From Eucommia ulmoides (Eukaryota > Streptophyta > Magnoliopsida > Garryales > Eucommiaceae): a stretch of DNA of 64,000 nucleotides. The notes beneath the pieces were generated by a model. The model did no database searches, was not told the DNA's origin, and worked only from the letters and a program-made list of their open reading frames with translations. Within the stretch, counting starts at the first letter, position 1; each line of letters starts with the position of its first letter. Both the position numbers and the translations under genes were made by a program. The stretch lies in assembly GCA_016647705.1 (NCBI GenBank), contig CM028334.1, forward strand, positions 6,429,046-6,493,045, read 5' to 3'. Positions 1-10,852 of the stretch are shown in pieces.

Positions 1-555
1 ACAAGAAACACGTGTTTCAAATCTTCAAAAACTCGCTTCAATGCAGATTCTGATGAACTGAAAACTTCAAATAACTCCAAAAGGATAAAGACTTTTTTGG
101 TCCCTGACAAATATCTCAGGTGTCCAATTGGCCCCTAACTTTTACAACTCGACAATTTGACTCTTGACATTTCAAAATCGTTCCAAATTGGCCATTGGGT
201 CGAGTTTTGTTTGCAAAATTTGGAATTTTGGATGAAAACAGTCACATGACAGACACGTGACTATTTGGCCAAGGGTACATGCGTCAATTCACAATCAGGG
301 GAGCAATCGAAAAGGTCCAAACCACATGGGGAGTAAAGTGCAATTAATACCCCTCTCTCTCCCCACAAGCCTCTCGTCTCTCTTGTCTCTCATCTCCTTC
401 CCTGCCCCTCGCGAAGTACGCACAGGGTCACCAACCAAATCCAGCGCCATCGTCATCTGACCCACCGCCGAGAAACGCATCGTTTACAGAACAACTTCGC
501 CTGTGGAGGAGGTGGTGGTGGTTGTTGCCACAATTAGAATCAACCCAATTTCTAC

Positions 556-900
556 CTAATCAATGTTGACTTTAAAAGGGGGGGAATCTAGGAAGAGACC
601 TAAGCACTTGAAATGGAGGAGACGGAACACAAATCTTGGGGCACGAGGAGTGACAAAGGCGGGTTTAGATTTCAGACATAGAGAAACAAAGGGGAGAGAG
701 GGAGGGAGGGTGAGAGTGAGAGAACTTACGACGATGATGACGACGAAACTGTGAAAAGAAGAAAACAATGGTCGGAGACGACGAAGCTGGCGATGGAGAA
801 GAAGAAGAAGACGCAAATGTGAAGAGAAGACGACGATGGTTCCCCCAATTAAGCTTGCGCGGCACGGTTATGAAGTGTGCTCAGTGCTGTAGTGGTGTGA
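556..900. other. Captured leader/UTR-like sequence inside Pack element 1
   Basis: This purine-rich stretch contains a splice-donor-like GTGAGAGTGAG at about 709 and GA runs, and is matched by inverted sequence in element 2 (about 50300-50630). Small ORFs exist on both strands but none resembles a known protein. It looks like a captured 5' leader and first-intron edge of an unidentified host gene. Confidence 0.35.
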
Positions 901-1224
901 AGGATGGTTTGAAGCTCTCTCTCTCTGAAATTAACATATGGGTTTGAAGCTCTCTCTCTCTGCCTTTTATCTATGAAATTAACAATGTGGGTTTGAAGCT
1001 CTCTCTTTCTATCTGCCTTATATCACTGCAATTAACATATGGGTTTGAATCTCTCCATGCCTCTCTCTCTTCGCATTTTATTACTGCAATTAACATCTGG
1101 ATTTGAATATCTCTCTCTTTCTCTCTCACTGAAAGTAACATGTGGATTTGAATCTCTCTCCATCACTGAAAATAAGAAATGGGTTTGGATTCTTTTTTGG
1201 CTAATTTGATTGAATTTGTTGTAG

Positions 1225-1314
1225 GGGAAATCTGTAAAAGAATATGCTCTGTTTGGATTCTCAGTTTCAGAACATTACAAGTCTGACTTCAGTTCTGCCG
1301 CATTGAGGAGCAAG
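1225..1314 (+). pseudogene. Captured 30-codon exon of unknown gene
   Basis: The segment is bounded by a TTGTTGTAG acceptor and a CAAG/GTACTT donor and is exactly 90 nt with no stop in one frame. It encodes KEYALFGFSVSEHYKS at its core. The reverse-complement relative at 49866-49955 keeps the same boundaries and length, so it was captured before the two elements diverged. I do not recognise the parent gene. Confidence 0.45.
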
Positions 1315-1482
1315 GTACTTGAACTATTCAAGTTGTGTGCTAAAGAGGGACTTAGTTCATGCAAACAAAATGTTTGATCAATTGATTTATCATCATTTTT
1401 TAGCAAAATGGGGTGGTTTTAATGTTTTTAGGAATCTGAAACCCGCCCTCAAGCTCAACTTTCGTTTTATAGGATTGATTTG

Positions 1483-1680
1483 ATTCCGTACGAACACTGG
1501 AAACACTCGGACAACCGAATCGGGTTCATGGTGATGTACTCCCTCACTTTGTTCTTCGCTAATTTCGGCCCCAAGGCAACGACGTTCATCGTCCCGGCGG
1601 AGATCTTCCCAGTGAGGCTCCGATCGACTTGTCACGAAATATCTGCGGTTGCTGGAAAGGCCGGAGCGTTTGGAGCGATG
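1483..1680 (+). pseudogene. Captured PHT1 inorganic phosphate transporter fragment
   Basis: About 65 codons translate to a run typical of plant PHT1 H+/phosphate symporters, with [26 protein letters not shown] and VPAEIFP followed by RLRSTCH. Full PHT1 proteins have about 520-540 residues with 12 membrane segments; this covers only the region around the last few helices. It runs straight into unrelated GA-rich sequence and TIR, so it cannot encode a transporter. It is a transduplicated gene fragment. The relative at 49498-49700 carries its own stop codon. Confidence 0.8.
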
Positions 1681-2007
1681 ATGATGTCACTCACACTTTG
1701 CAGAGTGGGAGTGAGAGAGAGACGAGAGGTTGAGGGAGAGAGAGAGTTTGAATTGCACTTTACTCCCCATGTGGTTTGAACTTTTTGGATTTCTCTCTTG
1801 AATAAGTCTTAATAATTAAAGAAGAGTTAAATGAAAAAAATGCCCTTAATGAGATGTTGACCGTTACTTTGGCTTAACAAAATTTGCTTCAGGGGCCAAT
1901 TTGACACTATATTGAAATGTCAAAGGTTAAATTGTCGAGTTACAAAAGTTAGGGGCCAATTGGACACCCGAGACATTTGTTAGGGACCAAAAAAGTCATT
2001 ATCCCTT

Positions 2008-2295
2008 TAACAAAAGCCTTAGTTATATATTGAAATAGTGATTTCATTTGTTTGAAATATTTTTCAAACACCGATTTTACGCCTTTGAGTGCACATAGAA
2101 CCTAAAATTTAAAAATACTATAAAATACATTTGACAAAAAGGTAATAATTGATGGTATTAATAATTACCTTTTTATCATTTTGCTTAAACTCACAAATTT
2201 CTCATATCATTTTAATAAATATTAACGTATAATCTGTACCTAAAGATATGAAATAGAAAAGATAACTTTAATTTGAAAAACAAAATACTTTATCA
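2008..2295. other. AT-rich spacer
   Basis: AT-rich sequence with no ORF or repeat that I can assign. Confidence 0.6.
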
Positions 2296-3174
2296 TGTAG
2301 GGTATTTTGATCGGTCTATTCCATCCACTCAAAACGGCACGCGTGGATGAATTGCCACCATAGAAAAACGCCTTATCAAAGAAGTGTAACAAATGAGAGG
2401 ATCACCAGCCTCCGAATAGCCTCTGCTTGAGAATAATCAAAGGGGGAGACCTTTGGAGGTTTGCTCGAGCTCCGTCCTCCGAACAACCCCTGCTTGGGAA
2501 TCATCAAGAGAGTAGACCCTTTGGTTTCTTGTCTGAGCTCGGTTCTCTCTAAGTACCCTCTGCTCAAATTCTTCACCTAATGGCCCCTCCTCAACGTCTA
2601 TTTGAGTTCCGAACAAAGGTTTCTGCCTCGAGATCAATACCGAAGGAAGAACGAGTTGCCTTAGCGCCACCATTGCTATGGGCTGGACCTATTCTTCATA
2701 ATCTTGTTGGGCCGGCCCATGGATCCTCTTTAATGGGCCTGAAGGTTAAGCCCATATGCCTAATTTCCTCACTCGCTAGCTTGTTGGCCACTCGCCGGAT
2801 TATCGTAATTAACCGAGCTCAAGTTTAACCTTGTAGAGCTTATAATCGAGCTCTTCTCCTATAAATATTTAGGCATTTAATGCCCTAGGTAATACTCATA
2901 ATTTGTTTTGAAACACATTTTAGCCTTTGCCCCCAAGTTCTTACTCTTACGCTGAAGGGACTTCACCAGGCACAACCCTAGTGGGTTTTTGTGCAAGTAC
3001 AAGGTCGGAGCCCCAGTTCGGAATGTACAGAAATAACTCTGGATCGTGAAGCGTCAAAAGAATACTTATCTCTGATCTTAGTGTTCAGGACAAATCATCT
3101 CCACCTCATTAAGAAAAATCTATGTGGACTCTGACCGGACCAACTCGAGGTATTAACTATTTTTAAGACACCAA
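2296..3174 (+). mobile_element. Possible solo LTR or LTR remnant (Gypsy-like)
   Basis: This GC-richer block sits in AT-rich surroundings. It contains the TATA-like CTATAAATATTTAGGC near 2862 and a downstream GACTTCACCAGGCACAACCC / GTGCAAGTACAAGGTCGGAG stretch resembling the R-U5 part of Tat-type Gypsy LTRs. ACTTTA occurs next to both proposed ends, but the ends are not clean TG...CA and no primer-binding site follows. The LTR call is inference from composition and layout. Confidence 0.35.
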
Positions 3175-4229
3175 CACTTTAATATTTAGACAATGAAACA
3201 AAAAGATCAACTTTAATATTTAATAGAGTATTGTATATTTTTTTAGAATATAATTTGAATGTACATCCTTTCATGTCTATTATATAAATTTATAATAAAC
3301 TATTTTGTTAATCGTTAAAAAGAAAATTAATCACTACGTATAAACTATTTTGCAATTTGTTGAAAAAAAAAAGGTAATAATTTTGCACTAATCTATGTTA
3401 ATAAGTGTTCAAAAAATAAAAAGTAAATGCATATACGGTATTTTGTCTACCAAGAAAAATTAAATTAATATTAGTGATGTGCAATTATGAAATCTACTAT
3501 CTAATATTTCACTTTGTTACTATTTTATACAAATTTATTTTTTAATCTTTTTTAACTTACTTTTTAGTCCTAGTTAATATTAACTATAAAAATTTAAAGA
3601 TAAATTTCAATCAGACCAATTATTATTTACAAAAGTAACAACACGAATCATTGTTATTTGAAATATAACTTTGAGATCCCTTACCAAACCCATTGTTATC
3701 TCAAAAAATAACTTTAATATCCCTTCTCATTTGTTAAAAGTACTGATCGAACCCTTGAAAATAAAATCTCATTTGTTAAAAGTACTGATCGAACCCTATC
3801 AAATTTATTTTCAAGTCAACTAGGCTGATATTATCATTTTTAATGAATTGTCCCTATTGAAGTCAATATTGCATAATTCTTTTCTTTCTTTTTTATTTTT
3901 TATTCTTTTTATCTTTTGTTACTATTTGGGGAATTATATTTATATATAACTCAAACTCAAATAAAAAAAAAAAAAGACAAAAAACATAAAATAAAATAAT
4001 GCAAATATAAAAAAATAAATAAAACAAAAGTGAAATATTTTGACCCCCAAAAAAAAGAAATAAGACAAAATAAAACAAAATAAATAATAAAAAAGAATTT
4101 TTATTCTTTGGACCAAATTTTGTACTCGCTCTCCTTAACAAACCATTATGGAAATAAGGTTATTATTTAGTCTTCTAACAAAACGTAGTTATTTTTTAAT
4201 CCTTTCATGAACATGAATAGACATGTTTA
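3175..4229. other. AT-rich intergenic sequence
   Basis: Very AT-rich, with A/T homopolymer runs. There is a short imperfect direct repeat (TTGTTAAAAGTACTGATCGAACCC at about 3733 and 3774). No gene recognised. Confidence 0.6.
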
Positions 4230-5095
4230 TCCCTTATATATAGGGGTAAGTAAAACCCTAATCCCTCATTTCAGTTGAGACCCAGAACATCCCCATTCTC
4301 TCTTTCTATACTGAACCGCTGCTCTCGTACATCGCCGATCAATTTCCTTCCTATACTCCGAGAGGTTTGTTCGGACTGAATCGCCAAGCTTACGGAGATC
4401 CGTGAGGGCTCATAATTTTAATCTATGAGACCGATTCGTATGAAATGATCGTCTCAATCTCCGGGCAAGAGCTCCAAGATTGATTTATACAGATCCATTA
4501 CCCGCTCTTTTCTGGTGATCTCTTACTCCCACACCGTTTTAGATCTAGAACCGTAATTGTCTCTCCTCGTTGTCGTCGTCTAGCTGTCTGCCTCGCCGCC
4601 ACTTGACTATCACCAGCCATCTAGATCTGGGTTTTTCCAGATTAGGTGAAATTTCATTCGCAAAATTAGGGATGGATGTTCATTTTTTGTGAGTTGTGTT
4701 TTAAGATCTTGGAGGAGAAATTTTGGATCTGGAATGAAATTTAGGGTTGAATGTTCATTTTTTTCGAGTTGTTTTTCAGATCACCCCTTCATTCCAGATC
4801 TTTTTTTTTTTTTTTATTATTGTTCATTCCAGATCTCGGTTTCATGAATGTTCATATTGTTTTGTGTTTGATTTTTTTGGTCGGTTTTTGGTAAATGTTT
4901 GATGTGTTTAGTCATCCATATCGATTTTGATTTGTTTTTTGTTTTTTTTTGCTTTGTTTTGTTTTGTTTTTTTTTTATTTTATTTTGGTGGACTTGTTTA
5001 TTCATTTTGGGAATGTCTTGGAACGACGATGATGAATGTTCTCCAATCGATTTCCCTATTCGTCTTTTCCCATTTGTATTTGAATTTTTTCAGAT

Positions 5096-5227
5096 ATGGG
5101 GGAACAGTCGATCATGAATGTTCTCGTCGGCTTCCATTTGTATCTGGAAGTCTTTCATATTCTACAATGATTAAGGTCGTCGGAGCCGTTCGTTCATGCC
5201 GCCATTCGCAGCCAGTCACTGATAAGG
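5096..5227 (+). other. Candidate exon of unknown gene
   Basis: A TTTTTTCAG acceptor precedes and an AAG/GTATGAAC donor follows. One frame is open across the interval and includes VGAVRSCRHSQPVTDK; another has a short ATG ORF. No homology is recognised, and the splice signals are the only support. Confidence 0.25.
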
Positions 5228-5437
5228 TATGAACATTCATAATTGAACAACACATTAACATTTTTTGAACATTTAGAACTGTGATTGTAGGAGCTGAATA
5301 TTTTTCATTCACTATCATTGTTTGAATGTTCATCCACTGGGCAAAAAACGATTGCAAGATTACAGAGTACCAACAATTTTTGAACATTTTAACCAGTGAT
5401 TGTGTTAATTGAAATATTCAGGATTTGTGTTAACTGA

Positions 5438-5962
5438 GGTGGTGTTTGGTAACCATTTATATTTCCATCCTAGCAGTGGGATAAGAATGAGATGGGATGT
5501 GATGAGAATTCTGTTTCCTTCTTGGGAGTAGAATCGCGTTTGGTAACGATAATTTTTTATTTTGTTTTGGGAATAGCGCGTTTGGTAACAATTTTATCGT
5601 AAAAAAAAAAAAAAAAAAATTGTTTTGAGAACATTTTTTTTTATTTTGGCCGGACGGTGGCCGGCCGACGATGCCGGAGGTGACCGACGACGGTTGCCGG
5701 AGATGACTGTCGGCGGTGACAGAGCGGTGGTCGGCCAGCGGATGAACAGTAGCAGTGATTTTTGGGAATGGGATGGGAATAATGAGAAATAAGTTTTTTT
5801 TTTTATTTCTCATTTCTTAAGAAAAAAATGGGCACAATTCTCAAATGAGAATGAAATGAGAACAGGAACAAAAATTACCAAACGCTATTCCCAAACAGAA
5901 ATTCCAAAAATCTGGGAATGAGATGGAAATTTCTGGGATGGAAATGGTTACCAAACGGGGCC
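5438..5962. mobile_element. MITE, 525 bp, TSD TGA
   Basis: The left end GTGTTTGGTAACCATTT and the right end, in reverse complement CCGTTTGGTAACCATTTCC, form terminal inverted repeats of about 30 bp. TGA flanks both sides (5435-5437 and 5963-5965). The ends point to a Tourist-like (PIF/Harbinger) or related MITE. The centre has a GC-rich, palindrome-rich core around 5650-5745 (GGCCGGACGGTGGCCGGCCG), unlike the AT-rich arms. There is no transposase. Confidence 0.65.
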
Positions 5963-6290
5963 TGAATGTTCACCAATCTTTGAACACACATATAAATCAG
6001 TGATTGCATTAACTGAATGTTCACAAATTCAGATTTTTATCCAAAAATTTCACAAATTATAACATTAGAAAGATGATTTTTTCTACATTAATTTGATGTA
6101 TATATTTTTATTTTTTGAACAGGAATTTGGTTCATAGCAGCTTTTTTCCCAGATAGGGGTGATATTTATGGAAACTAGGCAATCCCCCATAAATGCAATA
6201 GTCATACACACTCGGATGATATGGTTTTGTAAATATAATATCAATTGAGGGTAAATATTAGGGATTATTTTTTAAAAACTAAAAAATTTA

Positions 6291-7119
6291 TTATTCTAAG
6301 CGACAGATTCATTTTATGAGTTGTACATTTCTGGAGGATTATATAATAAAATTTCCTAAAAAAATGATAACATAAATCTAAAAATAAAAAATGAGATATA
6401 GAAAATAAAAATTGGAAAATAAAAAAATAGAAATTAGAAAAAATAAAAATAAAAAATTGAGATAGATCGCAAAAAATAAAAAATTTAAAAAATGATTAAA
6501 ATAATAAAAAAAATATGAGGATTAATGGGTAGTTTTACTTAATGATGTATAGAGAAAAGGTCTGAGAGCTACTTTTTAAATCACGTTGAATTTGGTGATT
6601 ACTCTTGCAAAGGACAAGAGGTCTAGTTGAAACTCAATAACAAATTTAACGTTTAGTTGTCATGAACGGAAAAAGTTTAATAATTGATGAAGAGAAATTC
6701 AAGTTGGCACAAATTATCGCCACGCCACGGTCTATAGAAGCACCTACTCTGCACAAGAAGCTACAAATCACTCTACATTGGCTAAGGCACCTATCCCGAG
6801 ACGAGTCATCGTCTAAATTAGCATTTTAGCGGGCATGTTAGCTCTTGACATTAACCCGACTAAGGAAGGCGGACTTTGAAGTCTTAACACCTCTCCCCAA
6901 CCTGAGTTATAAACCCCGAGACGTACCACTACCACTAATATTCTTGAAGTGTCTCGGGATATCCTTCCTTTCTATAGAAACCTCATCGGTATCCCGGGTA
7001 AAAAACCAGCGAGGCGATTGTGACTGACAATTTGACAAAGATGTACGTGATCAAGTTAACGCTATTAATGAGAAACTTGGATAGATCAGCAGAAAATAGC
7101 CCAACAGCTACGAGATCGT
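6291..7119. other. AT-rich sequence grading into Gypsy-derived sequence
   Basis: AT-rich to about 6550. From about 6690 the composition rises and may be the gag leader of the following Gypsy remnant. No intact ORF. Confidence 0.4.
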
Positions 7120-7665
7120 AAAAAGAAACGTTTCACCATTTATTGATCGAGTATTACGGGAAAAGATCCCGGCGAACTTCAAACTCTTGTTCCAAATCAG
7201 GATTTATCAAGGCAACACTGACCCGGTGGAACATTTGGACACCTACCACGCTCACATGGATTTACATGGGGTGTTAGACTCAATGAAATGCCGGTCATTT
7301 TAAGTGACCCTGGATAAACGGTCAAGAAGTGGCACAAGATATTGAAACCACGCATTTTTTATTCATTTGAGTCCCTAAGTCTTGCTTTTGCGCACAGATT
7401 TGTGAGCAACAAACAACAGGGCAAAAACTTGTCATACTTTATGTCAATGAAGCAAAAGAAGAACGAGAAATTAGAGGCTTTCCTAGAATGGTTTTATTAT
7501 GAGTCTAATCAAGTTGAAGAGTTGAACGACGGGATGTCGGTAGTAGCGTTAATGCCAGGAGTAAATAAAGGTTTATTCTTTTATGAAATGGCCCAAATGC
7601 CATCAAAAACTTTGCTCGTTGCTTTTGCCCTATCTATTGAGTTCATCGTGATGGAGGACGTGTGA
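7120..7665 (+). pseudogene. Ty3/Gypsy (Tat-like) gag remnant
   Basis: Two open segments in one frame carry the retrotransposon gag core. The first (about 7134-7302) reads REKIPANFKLL, GNTDPVEHLDTY and CRSF. A stop and damage follow, then from 7342 FESLSLAFAHRFVSNKQQ, MKQKKNEKLEAFLEWF and PSKTLLVAFALS. This is the layout of plant Gypsy gag (PF03732 type). No protease or polymerase follows because a microsatellite and the Copia element come next. The fragment is clearly non-functional. Confidence 0.75.
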
Positions 7666-7759
7666 AGAAGAAGATGGAGGCAGTGGACAAGGGGCGAGGG
7701 TTGGGCCGTGCTGTTACCTGTGGAGGGTGGGGGTACTGGCGGGGGTTGGGAGGTTAGTT

Positions 7760-7760
<1 letters not shown>

Positions 7761-7793
<33 letters not shown>
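7761..7793. repeat. (GA)n microsatellite
   Basis: About 16 GA units just upstream of the Copia 5' LTR. Confidence 0.9.
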
Positions 7794-7796
<3 letters not shown>

Positions 7797-7810
7797 ACAA
7801 CTAGGGGGCG

Positions 7811-7979
7811 TGTTAATGTAATATATGAGCTTGACCCATTTAGCCTATTAGGGTATAACTCTAACCCTAAAGTCTCTTACTTCTCATATAAATAGTTGTG
7901 TATATAATTATATTTTGGGTATTTTTTTTCACAAAATCAATATATTGTTCATGTTCTCCACTTCTCAATTATCTTAACA
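7811..7979 (+). repeat. Copia 5' LTR
   Basis: 169 bp, TG...CA, with a TATA-like CATATAAATAG at about 7887. It matches the 3' LTR along its length apart from scattered substitutions and small indels. Confidence 0.9.
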
Positions 7980-7993
7980 TGGTATCAAGAGCA
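7980..7993 (+). other. Copia primer-binding site (tRNA-iMet)
   Basis: TGGTATCAAGAGCA directly abuts the 5' LTR; it is a one-base variant of the usual TGGTATCAGAGC complementary to initiator tRNA-Met. Confidence 0.85.
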
Positions 7994-8723
7994 AGTCTCT
8001 TTTTTGGACTTGTTCTCCTTAAAAAAAAATTCGCAACCCTAAAGCTTCCGCTGTCGCTTTCTCTTTTCTCCTATGGTTTTCATCGTTGCTATAGGCCTCA
8101 TCACCACATTGATATCAACAACCACCATACCACAATCTTCGTTTTGCAAGGACAAAACCAAAGCCACCAAAATCACCGCCACCGGAGCATCCACTTGCCC
8201 TCACGCGCCTCCCAAAGCCTGCAACACTACCAGGCTTCATTGTCTCAGATTTTGAGCTCCATTGTCTCAACCAGGGCTCCAAATCCATATCACAATACAT
8301 CATCTCGATGAGACAATTCCAACGACACAAAAATCTCATCGATCTGATACTTCACGTACCTACACACGCGGAGAAGATTTCTGCAGTTGGATCCATGCGC
8401 CGGCAGTTGTTTAGTCTCTTTCACCTGCCACGTCAGCCCTAATCAGTGCCACGTCAGGCCTTTATCGCCACTTTATCCATTGACTCTGGCATATAAGCGC
8501 CTAGTCAATCAACTCCTGCTACGTCATCGGTTCTTTGAGGTAATCTTCTTCGGACTGGTTCAGGCTTTTTTTTACCTGATTCCTGTAAACTTGGACTAGT
8601 TCCTGAGGTTTTTGGGTGTTTTGTTTCTCTTTCCAAACTCCATTTTGTGATTTGACGCTCATAGAATATATTTATTTTTATATTTGTGTGGATTATACAC
8701 CGGTTCACCTTTTTCTTTCTGCC

Positions 8724-9924
8724 TATGGCTGGCTCAGACTTACCCCGGGTTATCACTACTGTTCTGGATGAACTTAATTATATCGTGTAAGCTAAAAAAT
8801 TTCTAGTTTTCTCTATGGAGGAAAATTATGGCATTTCGTGACTGGAGATATTATTGAACCTAAGAAGAAGAAGAACATAGATGTTACAAAATACAATAAT
8901 CGGTTAGAGGACTGGGAAAACAAAAATTACCAGATTCTCACATGGTTCCGTGTCACTATCATCCCAGAGATCAAACATCAATTTGGTACACTCCAGACAG
9001 CTAAAGAAGTTTGGGATCTTTTCCAGCACTACTACACCAAGGTACACATCTCAAATTGGTATCGCCGTCTTTCCACCCTTCATAGCATGTGCCAAGAACC
9101 TAGGTAAACCGTCAACAATTTTCTATCTCAAATTACTGCCGTGTAGAATTAGTTGGCTATTATTGAGCCAACTTGGGAATGCATAAAGGACGCCATCGTT
9201 AATAGAAAGTATCGAACTGAGTCACACATTATGTAATTTTTTATAGGCTTGAAGGAAGAATTTGTGTTGTACAAGCTTCAATCCTAGATTGGGGTACGAT
9301 ACCTTCCCTAAACGACGTCCTTTCTGATCTATTCAGTGAGAAAACACGTCGTGCAACATTACAAAAATCATATACAGATGTTGCCCTCGCAGTCCCAGTT
9401 GCTTCTACAGCACCAATTACTCTTGCCACACCAGCTGTCAAGGATAACCCATTCTAGAAGCAATTATACTATAGGTATTGTCATTCACAAGGGTATGAAT
9501 TGCTCAAATATCCTTCTCGGGTAAAGTCTGTAGAAAATTGGGCCACTATTTTGTAGACTGTCCTAAACTTCCATCTATAAATCAGTTAAATAGGAACCAA
9601 TATCGCTCTCGAGGCTCTCGCAATCGGTCTTATTCCAAGCCAAATAATGTTATTGATGTAGCCACTGATGCTACACCAACTTCATCAAGCTTTCCACCTG
9701 ATTGAAGTAGTTTCTGCACTGCACGTATCGTGGCTCTAACTAAAGCTAATAATAATATAGCCATGTCAGCTACACTAGGTACATCTCGATGATATTTTGA
9801 TTCTGCTTATTGCAATCACATGACACCTGATTCCTCTATTGTTTCATCTAAAACCAGTGAAGAACATGCACCTACTATTCATACTACCAATGGATCAAAT
9901 ATGTTGGTTAGCCACACTAGACAC
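8724..9924 (+). pseudogene. Copia gag and gag-pre-integrase start (5' part)
   Basis: The leader is followed by an AGSDLPRVITTVL start and a UBN2-type gag core (about 8838-9107) including NNRLEDWENKNYQ, LTWFRVTIIPEI and TAKEVWDLFQHYYTK. A decayed zinc-knuckle region follows (YCHSQGYELLKYP, second Cys and His lost). Near 9790-9924 YFDSAYCNHMTPDSS and TNGSNMLVSHT begin the protease/gag-pre-integrase region. It breaks exactly at the Athila insertion and resumes at 24172. Several stops are present. Confidence 0.8.
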
Positions 9925-10852
9925 TGTACGCGCTAGGATTTCATCATCGGTCCTCGTGGTATTGACTACTCGCAAGTATACAAGGTCTAATTTTAATATA
10001 ATGGATCTTGTAAAATTGGATATTGTTCCACTGGGAACACGTGTAACTTGGTTGAATATTGTGATTAAAATAGTTTCATATTATCTCAACTAATAAAAAC
10101 TTGTTTGTATTCTATTTAATCTACTAAGATAAATGACAACTATTAGGTTAGTTCTAATTACACTAATTACTTGGGTATTGATTTTTTTTCACATAATGCA
10201 TAATTGACGTAATTTAGTTAACTATAACGGTTTTTATCTATTCCGACAATCTCTGTATCGATAACTCCTTCGCTACTTCTCCTGAGTGTAAGATGGGGGA
10301 TTACATGACTTCGTGTCAACGAAGAAGTCCCTCTCAACGCCTTAATGACGCTAGGTCGCGTGAGTCTTAAGCCAACGTCATGGATTGCATACATTCTAAC
10401 ACCCTCCCGGGTCGTTAGAACGTCACGTTGCATTTACTCTAGTCCGAATCCAGGGTTACCTCTCCCGAGTGTCAAATCCCGTATTCTCGGTTTATCAATA
10501 CAAGCATAATATCAAGAATAACGGTAAACACAATCGGATTTAGACAAACAACACATTAAAGTTACATTAATTCATTCAACTTAACATTTACATGATTTCA
10601 ACTACACCTAAGTAACATTTAGTTAATACTACAAGATCTTAGCCATATACCATACAAAATAAGAGGGATTCAACATTATTAGATATGGAAAAGTAATTAC
10701 AAAGATAAAAATAAGAGAAGAACGATCAAATCTGAAAGTGAAACGATCCACTGTCGCAAATGATTGATCCGCAAGTTATTCGTCTTTACCCGAATGATGA
10801 ACCTCCTCTTTTATCTCTCAAATATAGCTTAAGAACTCTCTACTAGGGTTAG

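Larger units (their letters stand above)
81..2007. mobile_element. Pack-type TIR element, copy 1 (MULE-like, non-autonomous)
   Basis: The two ends are inverted copies of each other over roughly 120 bp: the left end begins AAGGATAAAGACTTTTTTGG and the right end, read in reverse complement, begins AAGGGATAATGACTTTTTTGG with the same continuation (GTGTCCAATTGGCCCCTAAC, then ACTCGACAATTT). There is no transposase. The interior is a mosaic of gene-like pieces: CT-rich leader sequence, an isolated exon (1225-1314) and a phosphate-transporter fragment (1483-1680). Long TIRs plus captured gene pieces fit a Pack-MULE. I could not find a convincing 9-bp target duplication, so the superfamily is inferred. 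A relative in the opposite orientation lies at 49176-51083. Confidence 0.75.
4230..6290 (+). other. Gene-like noncoding block with repeated GAATGTTC, interrupted by a MITE
   Basis: It starts like a plant 5' leader (ACCCTAATCCC, CT-rich stretch), continues into intron-like T-rich sequence and contains one candidate exon (5096-5227). The octamer GAATGTTC or its complement GAACATTC occurs at 4749, 4846, 5034, 5116, 5231, 5324, 5964 and 6015. No protein family is recognisable. It may be a decayed gene copy or a non-autonomous transposon carrying captured sequence. Confidence 0.35.
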
